DNA of 64,000 bases from positions 389,590 to 453,589 of the forward strand of contig KN834765.1 in NCBI GenBank assembly GCA_000827265.1. Reading direction: 5' to 3'. A program made the translations under genes and the position numbers. The notes beneath the pieces are model-generated. The model was not told where the DNA came from, did not search any database, and was given only the letters and a program-made list of their open reading frames with translations. The first letter of the stretch is position 1. Each line of letters opens with the position of its first letter. This document shows positions 19,361-30,751 of the stretch, one piece after another. The stretch is from Collybiopsis luxurians FD-317 M1. Its lineage: Eukaryota; Basidiomycota; Agaricomycetes; Agaricales; Omphalotaceae.

Positions 19361-21937
19361 ATGAATTTCCTCAAGTCGCTCTTTCTTCGTCAGGATCCCG
19401 TCCCCCTAAGCTACATGAAACTGGGTCCGGAACTTAGCAAGGAAAATCCACTGATGGTATGGGGTTTGCTGCTTTGCAAAATTTTGGACGGTCTATTAAG
19501 CACGACCATTCAAGATTCAATTTTTCACCTGGGACTCTAAAGCAACAGGAACGAGCTGGTGGAAACACTTCGAGAATGAGATACCGATGTTGGCGGAGAT
19601 GGGATTTACCCAAGTTTGGCTACCGCCTCCCAACAAGGCAGCTGAGAAAGTAAATAGGGTTATATTCATTATCGGAAAATCACTCAATTCAGTTATATTT
19701 CAGGAAGGACGAGGCTATGATGCATATGATCTTGTAAGGACGCAATTCTAAACTTTCACCCTTCGCACTGTTCTCAGTATAGTTCAGTGGGACTTGGGCG
19801 AATTCAATCAAAAAGACACAGTGTCTACTAGATGGGGTACGTATTTTCTTCGGCACTGCTATGCCCTTTGCTCATATCCCACAGGGTCCAAGGAAGAGCT
19901 TCTAAGTGCCTGTCGTGCTGCGAAAGAACACAAAATAGACATAATAATAGATGCCGTGCTCAATGTACGATCTATTGGTTTTGTTCTTGTCCCTGAGGTT
20001 GAACAAATCGATAGCACAAACTTGGAGCAGACAGGACGGAAAGATTTCAAGCCATCCCTGTCAACCCTCAGGATCGACTGAAGGAACTCGATAAGGCAAG
20101 AGAAATTGAGGTATGAAATATTCCCGATCTCGGCCATTTAACTACGACGCGTTGAATAATTAGGGGTGGACGGTCTTCGACTTTCCGGGACGAGGAAATA
20201 AGGTACACATGATTTGGTTTCTACAAGCTTTCGACATTGATTATTTTCAGTACAGTGCTATGCGTTGGAATCAGGAACATTTTACTGGTACGTTCATTCG
20301 TCTGCTCGGGAACTCGGATTCACGCAGCGACACAGGACTCGATTGGGATAATGCAACTCGAACCAAGGGTGTGTTTAAAATCGTTGGGAAAGGCCATAAA
20401 GGCTGGGCAAAAAATGTCGATCGGGAACTGGGAAACTATGACTTCCTCCTCGGTATTGATGTCAGTTGGTGATCAATAATGTCGAAAAAAAATTAACGCA
20501 GCCGCAGGTTGACCATCGCCACCCCGAAGTTCAAAAAGATTTTTTTTCCTGGGGCCCGTGGGTTTTAGAGGTACATCGTCTGCACACTCGGCGTTGAATT
20601 CTAGTTCATCGAGTTTTGTTAAGACAACAGGAGCAGTTGGCTTCCGCCTAGACGCTATCAAACATATAGATCGTGAATTCACTCGTCGTTTCGTAGGTTG
20701 CTTGCATTGTATAGAATGTTTCGGTTACTAAAATTTATCCATCAGCTGGAGAACACACGAAAATCCACCAACCGTCGAATGTTTTCAGTCGGTACGTTCA
20801 ATCTTCTAATTCCATACGACTATTCTAATTTCCTCTGAAGCTGAATTTTGGTCCGGAAAGTAAGTAAATTCTGCCGGTGTTTTATCTGTTCCCCGGCTGA
20901 TTTTTTTTCGCAGCTTGGACGCTGTTCTGCCTTACACGCGGGCATTTAAGGGAGAGGTGACAAGCAGTTTTTCCGTCTTTTTTCATTTTCTTGACCTTTT
21001 CATCCCAGACGGCCTTTTTCGACGTTCCGCTCCATATGAATTTCCATGATGCTAGTAAACACTACTCCCGATACGACCTGAGAAACGTGATGAATAATTC
21101 TCTCGTCAAAGTCAAACCTGGCTATGCAGTAACTTTTGTTGACAATCATGAGTGAGTAGATTTTTTGCAGACCATTCCTTGATCTGACTTGCTCTTTAAC
21201 AGCACTGTAAGGTTTCTGCTAAAATCCGTCGAATAATGATAATGATCGCACTGCTGGCTCAGGTTGAAGGTCAGAGTCTTGAGAGCTGGGTATGTGCACG
21301 TTCAATTTGAAAGCAGATGCTTCTTGACACTCATATATCGTCCACTAGGTTGGCGATCATTTCAAAATTCAAGCTTATGCATTGATTTTGCTGCGGGGTG
21401 CTGGTTATCCGTACGTACTTGTATTTATTGCCGACGCCTTCCCCTGCTTAGGACTCATCTCCATAGATGTGTTTTCTACGGAGATCTTTACCCGAATCGT
21501 GAATGCTATAACGAACACATCGCTCGAAATCTCAAGTTGCTCATCAAAGCACGTCAATTGTTCGCGTACGGCGCCACCCAGGATTACTTGTCTACCAAGA
21601 ATTGCGTTGGTTTTGTGCGTACAGGTGACTCTACGCATTCTGGGTGCGCTGTGATGTTGAGCAATCGGGAAGAGTGCGTTATGTATGGTTTGCATGGTCG
21701 TCGATACTAATCGTCATTCAGTGATTATTTGCATGTTATTCGGATGAACGTAGGCAAGGTGCGCTTCTGGCTCAAATCGAATGAAAAGCTTTCTCATTTA
21801 CCCTAATGGTCCAGGCTCATGCTGGATCTACCTTCCGGAGCTTCTTGACTACTGACGGGCGGGTGGAGATAGACGCCGACGGTTGGGGCGAGTTCACCTG
21901 TTTTGCTGGCTCTGCTCAAGTCTGGGTCAAAATCTGA
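19361..21937 (+). CDS. Intracellular alpha-amylase (GH13)
   Basis: The spliced protein (about 530 residues) follows the GH13 plan. It reads QFFTWDSKATGTSWWKHF and GFTQVWLPPPNKA, then IIDAVLN plus HKLGAD (region I), GFRLDAIKH (region II, nucleophile Asp), VAEFW (region III, acid/base Glu) and FVDNHDT (region IV), and ends with FTCFAGSAQVWVKI. GH13 enzymes hydrolyse alpha-1,4 glucans. There is no signal peptide, as in the bacterial-like cytosolic GH13_5 group, so it probably acts on internal glycogen or maltodextrins. About 20 introns are needed within 2.6 kb. One separates NHD from T and leaves an exon of 4 bases (21203-21206). All catalytic residues are intact once introns are removed, so it is not a pseudogene despite many stops in the unspliced frame. 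Confidence 0.88.
21203..21206 (+). other. 4-nt microexon in alpha-amylase
   Basis: Exon CACT completes the Asp of NHD and supplies the Thr. It is flanked by introns 21152-21202 (GTGAGT...ACAG) and 21207-21262 (GTAAGG...TCAG). Without it the frame into VEGQSLESW is lost. Confidence 0.7.
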
Positions 21938-22040
21938 AAACAGGAACAGACTACGAACCTCATACTTCATGGACTATGATGTACAAGCTCGAGGGACTTT
22001 GAATCTTTGTATAATAGTATCATACGGATCTATACATACA

Positions 22041-24335
22041 CTAATTTCGCAGAGGTAGGACTTTCTCGATTTCCTTGAGTGCTTGCATTACTGCTTCGTC
22101 CGCATTCCGCTTCGCAACCAATTGTAGACTGAGAGGCGCATTGTTAAGCAGCACAGGATCATCTTGAAAGTATGAGATAGGAAACAAGCATAAGGGAAAT
22201 CTTTGGCTCACAAGTTGCCATCGAATGGGTATCCGCTTCGCCCCATGGGTCCCGAGGTTCAGAGTCCTTCGGATCCAAAGTAGCGTCAACCCTAAGTCCA
22301 GTGGGAAACACACATGCAGGGAAATCAGCACAATTAAACGCCGAGGTGTATCTAACGATAGACAATGAGACTGGATTCAGCTCAAACAGCCGACATAACC
22401 TACCCCCAATACTTTGTCGTCTGAAGTGGTTGTGCAGGCCCATAATGGACAGGGCACAGCAGGACATCGATCTTCTGGGAGTCCCAATACGCGTAATATC
22501 TCGCGCGGAGCGCATCTCGCTCCAGGAGAAGCTTGGGGAGGCTGTTAGCATAAATCACAGAACACATCCTTCAGCTCACCTCCCAGAGCTCGTGAGTAGT
22601 GTGATCTTTGACGCCCGGTAGGGTAATTACCCATTCGGTGAGATGACACAGAGGTTCACCAGTTGCGGCAGCTCGAGCACGCACGCTTGCACCTAATTTT
22701 GAGTTCGTCAGCATTCAGATATTGAGAGTAGCCAATTCCTCCAACCTCCGTCGGTGAAATAAAGCGCTTGCTATAAGTCGAGCAACTAATCTGATAACTG
22801 GGCTTGTAGGATGAGCAGGTACTTACGGCCATAAGAGTTAGATCCTTATGATAGACTGGTTCGTAGTCCACTATATCAAAGTTGTTCGTCTGTTTCAAGG
22901 CATCTACCACCATTCGAAGCGCCCGCCGAACAGGCGGTTGAGGTAACACATTTCCGTCATTCCACATTACACCCAGACGAATCTTTCCCCCACTTCCAGA
23001 CCATGTAATCGGTTCAGATCTCCAAGGGAGAGGAAGAAGATGCATGCTTCGAAGCCATGGCCGAGCGGAAAGAATGACGTCAAAGAAGAGATTTATATCC
23101 CTCGAACTAATCACCGTGTCGGATCAACTAAAGGAAGAGAAGCGGTTGTGATGCTTACCTCCGTGCAAGAGGGCCACAAGTTGGAAGAATGGCATCGTTG
23201 CCAGGTACGGAAGAGCAGCCTCGTAAGCCATTTCCAGGCAGGCGCCCGGTCGTGGGTTCTGTTCGCGCTGTTTCGACAAGATAGTCATTAGAGAATAGAT
23301 CAATGCACTTACTGAGCGTATATATTCCACAACAAGAAGCGGGTGAGCGGACACTGAATACCGCGAAATATTAGTTTGCCTTAATCTTGCAACCCATTTT
23401 TGCCACTCGCCTGCCCCCGATATCAGTCCCGATGCTGAGCGGTGATCCGCCGAAGGAAACTAAAGCTCCACAACCTCCAGAGCTTCCCCCACTTGTAAGA
23501 TGCGTGTTGTGAGGGTTGAGAGTTTGTCCCCAGAACGAATAAGTCTCGAGATGCATGATACTCTGCGGGAGATTAGTTTTACAATAAAATACTGAGTAGA
23601 AAAATTAAAAATGAACTCTCAAAGTTAAAAAGCTACTCTCATACCACATCCGGCATTCCAAAGGATTTCATTTATGGCACCATTCTCGGTTGACACTAGT
23701 TTGACCAAATCGCCAGAAAACCCGCCCGTGGCCTGCTTCCCTTTGAGACCCATATGATCCTGGTGTATGTAATAAATCGTCCCAAATCAAGCTCACATTT
23801 CTAAGAGAAAACTAACTTTCACGCTGATCGGTAGGCCTGCGCTTTCTAAATGCTCGTCCAGTAAGATACCGATAACGTCAAACACTGACCATGTAAAGGG
23901 CCGACCAATTGGCCCGTCCTCTCGTAGTACTCGTCAAGCTCTCTGGCCCGAGCCAGTCCTTCATCGAAGAAGATCTGGGACAGACAACAGAGCAGTTGAT
24001 GAGCCACTGCTGTTCGCTTACTAAAAGCGGTTAAAACTTCAACGGCCGTCACTTCTTTGGCTTTGATTGCGAAGAGAATCTTCGGGGAAGGCAGTCGTGT
24101 GAATGGCACTTTGTACTCTGGCTGTACTCACAGATGTCGCATCGTTAGAGGGATCCGTAAGCTCAAGTTCCTTCTCGGACATGAGTCCACTCTCGGCAGC
24201 GGCACTAAGGACATTAGACCCTGGAGGATATCTAGCTATAAATGCTGAGGGAAGACGCAGGCTTTCCGGGATAGATGCCTCTCGCTGTGCGACCGCACTG
24301 AGAGCTACTGATGGCCACGAAAGTTTCAACGACAT
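22041..24335 (-). CDS. Acetamidase-type amidase
   Basis: A member of the amidase signature family, close to fungal acetamidases (AmdS type). Visible parts are the N-terminal motif SLKLSWPSVALSAVAQREAS, the catalytic lysine in LPISVKD, KTNLPQ, HNTHLTSGGSSGGCGALV with the catalytic serines, GTDIGG, and a C-terminal block (DPVLLNNAPLSLQLVAKRNA) that shapes the substrate pocket. The enzyme cleaves amides to acid and ammonia, and so can serve nitrogen supply. It is probably cytosolic, since no signal peptide is seen. About ten introns are needed; the exon after NAGC resumes at VFYCKTNLPQSIMH. It is transcribed away from the RMND1-like gene, with 156 bases between the start codons. Confidence 0.85.
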
Positions 24336-24491
24336 TGAAGGACAGTATGGATAGGCTGGGCTACAGAAGATTGAACGGAAGATAAGAAGGAAAAATTGCT
24401 GAGAAAGTGAGCATTTTATATCTGAACATTCCCCGTGATGATGACTTGAGGTGAAGAATTTATTCCGCCGGCCCTTCCTTCCACTTCACCA

Positions 24492-25850
24492 ATGCTATCT
24501 TGTTTTCGTAAATCTCTCAATTTCCCTTCTACTCGGCCAATATCTATTTTTTCATTTGCGCGAGGTTTCGCCACCGAATCCTCTGAAGGGGCAAAGATTA
24601 AACCAAAATCCACAACAGCCCTCAGAAGATCAGCCGCCGCCTCTTTGCCAATTCGTTCTGCTAGTCCTACTCCCACCAGAAGCAGCATTCAAACAGTATT
24701 CACTTTAGCCACCGCTCAAAGATATCTTCTCCCCCGTTTAGGCCACGGACGCGACGCACGGACCCTACACGAAAGCGTTTGGTTTCCAAATTGGAGGCAA
24801 GGTGAAGTGTTCGTATTTGGAAACGGCAGTTTTGTAGCCTGGGGTCTCGGGGAAGAAGATGCCCGTCGGTTTGAAAAGGAAGTCCTTCGACCAATCTCGG
24901 GCTTCCTAATCGCGCCGTTGAAGGAAGCGGAAACGGAAGAGCTGGAATTTATCACTGATGAGACCGAGTTAGGTGTATCCCCTTGTCCTTACATGTATTC
25001 AGAGCTAATATCATTTCGGCTCACAGAGATACACGTCTTCAAGGTGCCTGTTCCTCCATCATCCACGCTTACAAAATCTGACTATGACCCATCGTAGGTG
25101 ACTTGATCATACTGGGCAAAGCCAAGCCCCTCAGCTCTCAGGATGCTCTACCTTCCAACTTGCCACCTATGGCTTTCCCTCAAGAAACTTTACTCGCAAG
25201 ATACGCGTTCTCTCAAGCTCTGTCGCGTTCAACGGCACTCTCTGGGCTTGAAGAATCATTAGACGACTATCTTTCTTCCATGATGCACCTACCCCACAGT
25301 TTGGAAGAAACCGGGAAACCTGGCATGAGCCGGAAAGAGCTTATAAAAAAACTAGGTCAACTGATGAAGTTCAGGCAAGGCTTGAACTTGAACAAGGAAA
25401 ATTTCAGCGATGTTCCCGACTTTTACTGGACTGAGCCGGAACTGGAACGTGAGTCGGAAGATTGTTTTGGTTTACGGTCAATAACACATCTTTATAAGGT
25501 TACTTCAAATCGATGAGTGACGCTCTAGAAATCAAGTTGAGAACTGATTCAGTCAACGACAAGATTACCTATGCAGCTGAGGTACAATCCGTGTTGAGAC
25601 AGCTACTAACAGAGGTGAGTATCTACCTTGCATGTACTCATTGTAGACTAAACATCTTCTCCAGTCATCCTCCCACAACCTCGAGCTCATTATCATAGCA
25701 CTCATTGCCGTTGAGGTCATCATCGTAAGAAAAACTTATCCAATTGCTAGATGTCAAAGCTGAAATTTTCGGTAGGCACTTATTCGCGACGGCCCAGAGC
25801 TTTGGGACATGTTGAAAGGCGAATCAAACAAAACTGAAAAATCACATTAA
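24492..25850 (+). CDS. RMND1/Rmd1-like mitochondrial protein (DUF155)
   Basis: The N-terminus is rich in Arg, Ser and Phe without acids (MLSCFRKSLNFPSTRPIS), as in mitochondrial presequences. The body has the DUF155 features: GEVFVFGNGSFVAWGLGEED, ILRPISGFL-like block, LLARYAFSQALSRSTALSGL, LNLNKENFSDVPDFYW, and the C-terminal membrane segment LELIIIALIAVEVIIALI. Human RMND1 supports mitochondrial translation at the inner membrane; yeast relatives are Rmd1/Rmd8 and Sif2-like proteins. Length (about 400 residues) is normal. Roughly four introns interrupt it. The product ends NKTEKSH at 25850. Placement in mitochondria is inferred from the presequence. Confidence 0.88.
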
Positions 25851-26824
25851 TCATCTTAAGCTAGACCTTTAGTATACACCCCACTTATCAGATACCCGAA
25901 ACACATCACCTATTTGCCCACATTACATTGTTCCTTAGATTTTATCACATCGGTATCAGTAACGAGATGGATTAGGTTTATGAATCCATTGCGTATATAA
26001 GGTTTGCCAATATATACATGTAGGACTCAAGGAAAGAATGACCTGGGGCAATTGATTTGTAAAAACACAGTTTACCGCTCCATGCAGCGCAAATAGCTCG
26101 ATTCGAGAATTTTCGGTGAATGTATGGTTTACCTGGAAAGCAATCCGAATGAGGTCGAGAACACAACATCAGAATAATACAAAGCAACTCACTGTCGCCA
26201 CTACCCGGTATGACACGACTAGTGGTCGGTGTCACTACGGATCGTGGGATGCTCGCCTTAACACAGAGTCACCAGCGACAAGAACTTGTCAGTAGTCTAC
26301 AACTTTGAAGATGAAAAGTATTGAATCAATTTCGCGTAGAACGAAACAGAAGGTGATTATGAGCGCTAACCTAGCGCTGCAGCAACGCAGCTTGGAAGAC
26401 ACTCGACAGAGGAACGTCAGCACGGGATCTTGAGTCCTGATGAATGAGATCGATGAGCTTAGGCGAATACTGAAAGAAATCAGATCGACATACGCAACGG
26501 CCAGTCCAGATATCTCTCTGGTGGGAGGGGACCAATTTGGATATCCAATGGTCCAAAGAAAAAGAATCCCGTAAGCCCGCTGCTTCTTATACCTTGCGCA
26601 CTCGCCCACGTGAGATGTAAACCTTTGGGCAAGCTTTTCTCACGTATCTCCTTCGCTTATACTCAAGTGCTCAATACAGAAAAAATACTCCCAGAACAGA
26701 AAATATCCTCTCGGAAATGTTTTATTCGTCTGGTTTATTATAACTTAGGACTAAAACTCATAACCCTCCATATCAGCATTCTGATTATTCTGATTCGGAA
26801 GTTGCACTACGCCCGGCGAGCGAT
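25851..26824. other. Convergent intergenic region, about 1 kb
   Basis: Lies between the 3' ends of two converging genes. Minus-strand open frames exist at about 26609-26289 and 26235-25978, but neither starts with a normal ATG or shows a recognisable domain. A fragment reading LIDLIHQDSRSRADVPLSSV has a protein-like composition and may be a relic exon. A CACGTG occurs at 26607-26612. No gene is claimed. Confidence 0.4.
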
Positions 26825-28588
26825 TTACTTCTTCACGAAAGTAGTCATCCCTTGGACACTTACACCTAGCAAACTCAACTCATGAGGAAAATACCATGAG
26901 ACAGGAAGGCAATCGTCACTTACCGACCGTAAGTCCTGCAGCTTTGGCAGGCCCGGCAATGTCAACCTTTTGGATATTTTGCGCTTGACCGGGGGCGTTC
27001 AACGACAGAACGTCGATGGCAGTGGCGTTTGCGGCAAGCACGTACATGAAACTACTTACGCGCGTCAGTAAAACTGGAAACGAGAGGCGGACTTATTGAC
27101 CTACTCTTTACCGCTGATCGAGGCGATATCATTATCGATGGTACCGCTGTTATTTCCTTGAGCGTATTGCTGGAATGGCAACACCAGTCAAGATTATTTA
27201 CACACTCCAAGTTCCAAGACCTGCCTTTACGATAGATCCTTTGAGATTGGAATCTACGTTGACTTCAGTGACCATCGAAGTGCCGATATCCGTCAAGTAG
27301 AAGTTGCCAGTCTGAGAGCTGTAATTTGGGAAGAGAGGAGCTCAGAAATTGAGTCATGGTCTAACGCGCAATGCTTAAACGCACCTGAAAGAGGACCAGC
27401 ATGTTGCAGATTGTCCGTCAATTGGAACGACCGATGAGGCATTGGAGTCGGAGTTAAAATCGAAAATGTCAAAACCTACTCCCGCGTCGGTGGCAAGGAT
27501 CGCGTTTTTGCCTTCAATCAGGGTCATTGAGAAGGGCAAGAGTCCACCGGCAGCAGGAGCAACAGACTTGAAGTCTGGCGACAGTGAACCGTCGGATGCA
27601 ACGTTCCAAACAGCTAGGAATCCGGGCGTCGGAGGCACCCCCTTCACTGAAGCGATCAATTGCGTGTTGTCTTCAGAGAAGATGATATGGCTAGTGCGAG
27701 GGTAGACAATGTTAGCGGACAACCCAGTTACTGTTTTCATCAAAGAACTCGCCTGGCCGTTCCGGGAGGTCCATTGGCCGGAGTCGTCTGATTGAGGTTT
27801 AAGGAGCGGTTAGTTCCCGACAGACTGACCAGACCCTTGGTCTGGTCGACCTTGAAACAACTATGCATCTCTGTGAGTGTAATGTTTCGGACTGAAGAAG
27901 AAAATCACAAACCTCACTCCGTTCACTTGTCCGCCGTTCAAAGCGCATAAGGTATCACCGGCTTTGTTGAAGGCCACTGATACAGGAAACTCGCCACCGC
28001 TACCAACTGGATCTCCAACGAGCTGGATATCGATGGGGTTGGATGGGTTAATGCTGAAAATGGATAGTGTATTCGATCCAGGCTGAGGAATGGTCAACGA
28101 TGATACTCTACCCAGGTTTCAGCGATCAAAGACCTACGTTGACCGTGGCGAGCATGCTTGCGGCAGCGCTGGCCTTGACTGCACCTTGGGTGAAGAGTCC
28201 ATCCGGGCCATTGGCACCTCCATCATTTCCATGTAATCCGAGTCCCCGTGTCGAGACAGCCTGACGTAGGTTCTGGTGGAAGTCGTTAGGGAAAGCATCG
28301 AATAATGGCGCATAAAAGCACATACCAACTGCCCATTTGGGCCTATGTCAGCAGCTACGACAAAGTTGCCGGTCTGTTCGTTAGTAATAACTGTGCGAAT
28401 CGTTTCAAATTTTTATGGGCATCCTAAGCCGTGAACTGAGATAAATACACACAATAAGCGGCACCGACAGATTGCCCTGAAGCCGGGTTCATCTGCATCG
28501 TCGAGGGCGATCCGCGTGCGATGGGACTCGCCGACGCGAGATTCGCGACAAGAATGGACAGGAGAACAGAAGCGGCTGATAACTTCAT
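26825..28588 (-). CDS. Secreted lactonase-type beta-propeller protein
   Basis: Starts with a signal peptide (MKLSAASVLLSILVANLASA). The mature chain shows propeller-like repeats: GAAYFTNEQTGNFVVAADIG, PGSNTLSIFSINPSNP, FPVSVAFNKAGDTLCALNGG, SHIIFSEDNTQLIASVKG and GFLAVWNVASDGSLS. These resemble the 3-carboxymuconate cyclase / 6-phosphogluconolactonase-like superfamily. The secreted fungal members have no settled substrate. The last exon, after a 5' splice site at GLTVG, encodes VSVQGMTTFVKK and the stop at 26825. About nine introns are present. The gene is expected to yield an extracellular protein of around 380 residues. Confidence 0.75.
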
Positions 28589-28995
28589 AATGATATGTCT
28601 GAAGAAGATAGGGATTTGAGAAAGCAGATGAAAGGTCGACGATCTAGCGACGAATTAAGAAGTAATGAACGAATGTGTAGTGAGCGCGGCTCAAAAGAAT
28701 CGTAAAGGCAAGTTTAGGAGGAAAGGCGAAAGGTAAGGACCCGAGGGATGCATTCACAGTCAAACGTAGACACTTAATTTATACGCGAGGAACCCTTGTC
28801 GAGGTTTGTTTCAGTACTATATAGACTTTCAAAGCTATGCACAAGCGTAGTTCATATCATAGTAACGGAGGATGGGACGACGCTACTTACAACGACTCGT
28901 TGATGTTGCATTGATGCATTACAAATCTTCAGCGTGCTTATCCGTCGGTAGCATGACAATTAACAGGTATGAATGGTTTGCGCTTACCCATCGTT
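28589..28995. promoter_or_regulatory. Promoter region of lactonase-type gene
   Basis: About 400 bases between the lactonase start and the SQT1 stop. A TATAAA (minus strand) at 28778-28783 lies about 190 bases from the start codon. No gene seen. Confidence 0.5.
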
Positions 28996-30453
28996 TTATT
29001 CCTCTTCAGGCTCGGTCGTAAATACAAGACATGTGCTATCGTCGCCAGCGGAAACTACAACAGACCCATCTAATCCCAGAGAAGCAGACAGCACCGCGGC
29101 GTGATGACCTTGGTGTTCTTTGATAAGAGCTCCAGTGCGAGCATCCCACGTACGCAAAGTTCTATCCGCAGAACCAGATACGAGGAGGTGCGCCTTGGGA
29201 GGGGGAACTGCCAGGAGGGTAGTTACTGCGTCCTATTGAGACCATCAGCAAGGTTCAAAATGACTCGAAGGAGTTGTTACCGAATGCTCAATGGTGGAAC
29301 GTAAACGCATGGTGGCAAGGTCCCATAGACAAATTTTACCATCTGTGGCTCCCGTAGCGACAATGCTAGTTCCCGACCCCCCGGTGGTGAGATCGATGAA
29401 TTCGACAGCTTCGATACTTTCTCCTTCCGTATGGCCACCGAGTGCACCAACAATTTCACCCTTGGTGAGACTAACAACGCGAACACCCCCGGCAGCACCT
29501 CCAACCACAGCCAAGGTTGACGCTGGATTCACACCAAGAGAAGTAATCCCGTCGAGGTTGAATCGGGCATCCTCAGGTGTTAATTTAAACACGGGAGTGG
29601 GAGACCTTGGGTCCCATAATATCAATGTGCCATCTCCGCAAGCGGATACGATCCGTTTACCTAGACGCGATTGAGATTGCAAAGAAGATAACCTATGTTA
29701 ACATGTTACTTACCATCAGGAGTGAAAGTGCCACATTGAACAGGACCAGTGTGACCGGCGAAAACTTGCATTGTGTTCCCCGATGGCACTGCAAAAATTG
29801 ATCAGTAACTTGGATATTTGTTCCAAAGCGTATCCACTCACATTGCCACAGCCAAAGTGTGGAATCGTTGGAACCAGCTAAGAGGACATTGCCTTTTGGG
29901 TGCCATTTCAAGAACTGGAAAATTTTTATCACGTCCTGCACCCGAGTCTTAACAACCTACATACCATAACTTCGTCCGGCCCTTGTAGCTCTGTTAAAAA
30001 CTCCCATGTTCTGTAATCTTCTTTGCCTACTCTTCTCCATAATCTGATCTTGCCATCCATACCTCCAGTTGAAACGAGGTCACCGTCCGTACTCCATGCG
30101 ACACAGGAGACTGAGTCTGAGTGTCCAGTTAATTTGACAATCACTTCTCCATCGGTGATATCCCAGATGTATCCAAGATCATCTTCGCCTCCAGAGACTG
30201 CGAGAGGTTGCGTAGGATGTGCCGCAACAGCAAAGACTGATGATTTGTGATTAGGGAAGGACTGGAGAGAGTTATCTTGAGTTGCGCGAGAAGAGCCTGC
30301 TCCCAATTCACCGACGGTATCGTCGGCTTCGTTTTCGTCTTCGTCGTCCATTGGTTGGTCGCCGTCATCGGGAACTTCTGCAAGGACATCGTCTTCAGTA
30401 ATGAATTCTTCCTGTTCGTTGTTTTCGTCTTGTTCGTGTTGAGTGGAATCCAT
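28996..30453 (-). CDS. SQT1: WD40 ribosome-assembly protein Sqt1/AAMP
   Basis: A short acidic N-terminus (MDSTQHEQDENNEQEEF...) is followed by WD repeats. They are recognisable at SSVFAVAAHPTQPLAVSGGE, GHSDSVSCVAWSTDGDLVST, FLKWHPKGNVLLAGSND, GHTGPVQCGTFTPDGKRIVS, and later ATGATDGKICLWDL and SGSADRTLRTWDARTG. The acidic start plus eight-blade WD layout is that of yeast Sqt1 and human AAMP. Sqt1 is the co-translational chaperone of ribosomal protein uL16 (Rpl10). The in-frame sequence extends upstream to 30522, but the ATG at 30453 gives the usual acidic N-terminus. About five introns. It is divergent from the PDI gene with 298 bases between starts. Confidence 0.88.
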
Positions 30454-30571
30454 GATAATCAGTGGATGCTGGGAGGAAAGAGGGACTGCTGGATGGCTGA
30501 CTGATAAGTTATAACCTTGCAAAAAATATCAGTCTCCACGTGGCTCCTCAGTACCAGTTGTAGATACAGTT

Positions 30572-30599
30572 TACAGTCAGCCTACAGTCAGCCTACAGT
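30572..30599 (+). repeat. 11-bp tandem repeat, about 2.6 copies
   Basis: Unit TACAGTCAGCC repeated directly twice, followed by TACAGTA. Lies in the shared promoter region of SQT1 and PDI. Confidence 0.7.
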
Positions 30600-30713
30600 A
30601 CAAAGCATATGCCGCCACACTGACTAGTAACTTTAAAAAAAAATTATTAGAGTCTATACAGTAACCCGAAGCTATTACCGAGCTGAATAAGCCGAGTTAC
30701 TCAGTTAGTTCAC

Positions 30714-30721
30714 TGACGTGG
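30714..30721 (+). promoter_or_regulatory. UPRE-like element upstream of PDI gene
   Basis: TGACGTGG matches the core of the unfolded-protein response element bound by XBP1-type bZIP factors. It lies directly upstream of an ER folding-enzyme gene. The functional role is inferred. Confidence 0.45.
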
Positions 30722-30751
30722 AGTTTACTCACCCTTCTTTCTTTAACCACC

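Larger units (their letters stand above)
30454..30751. promoter_or_regulatory. Divergent SQT1/PDI promoter region
   Basis: Contains CACGTG at 30537-30542, an imperfect tandem of an 11-base unit (TACAGTCAGCC, 2.6 copies) at 30572-30599, an A-tract near 30636-30644 and TGACGTGG at 30714-30721, 30 bases before the PDI start codon. Confidence 0.55.

Noticed and set aside
19440..21240. Alpha-amylase looked like a pseudogene because of many in-frame stops and NHE in place of NHD
   Set aside because: Short introns explain every stop, and a 4-nt exon restores NHDT. All catalytic residues are intact.
23040..23070. tRNA-like GGCCGAG motif
   Set aside because: It is inside the amidase gene and cannot form a cloverleaf.
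26289..26609. Minus-strand open frame of 106 codons in the convergent gap
   Set aside because: It begins with GTG, has no domain and lies within chance length; a relic exon cannot be excluded.
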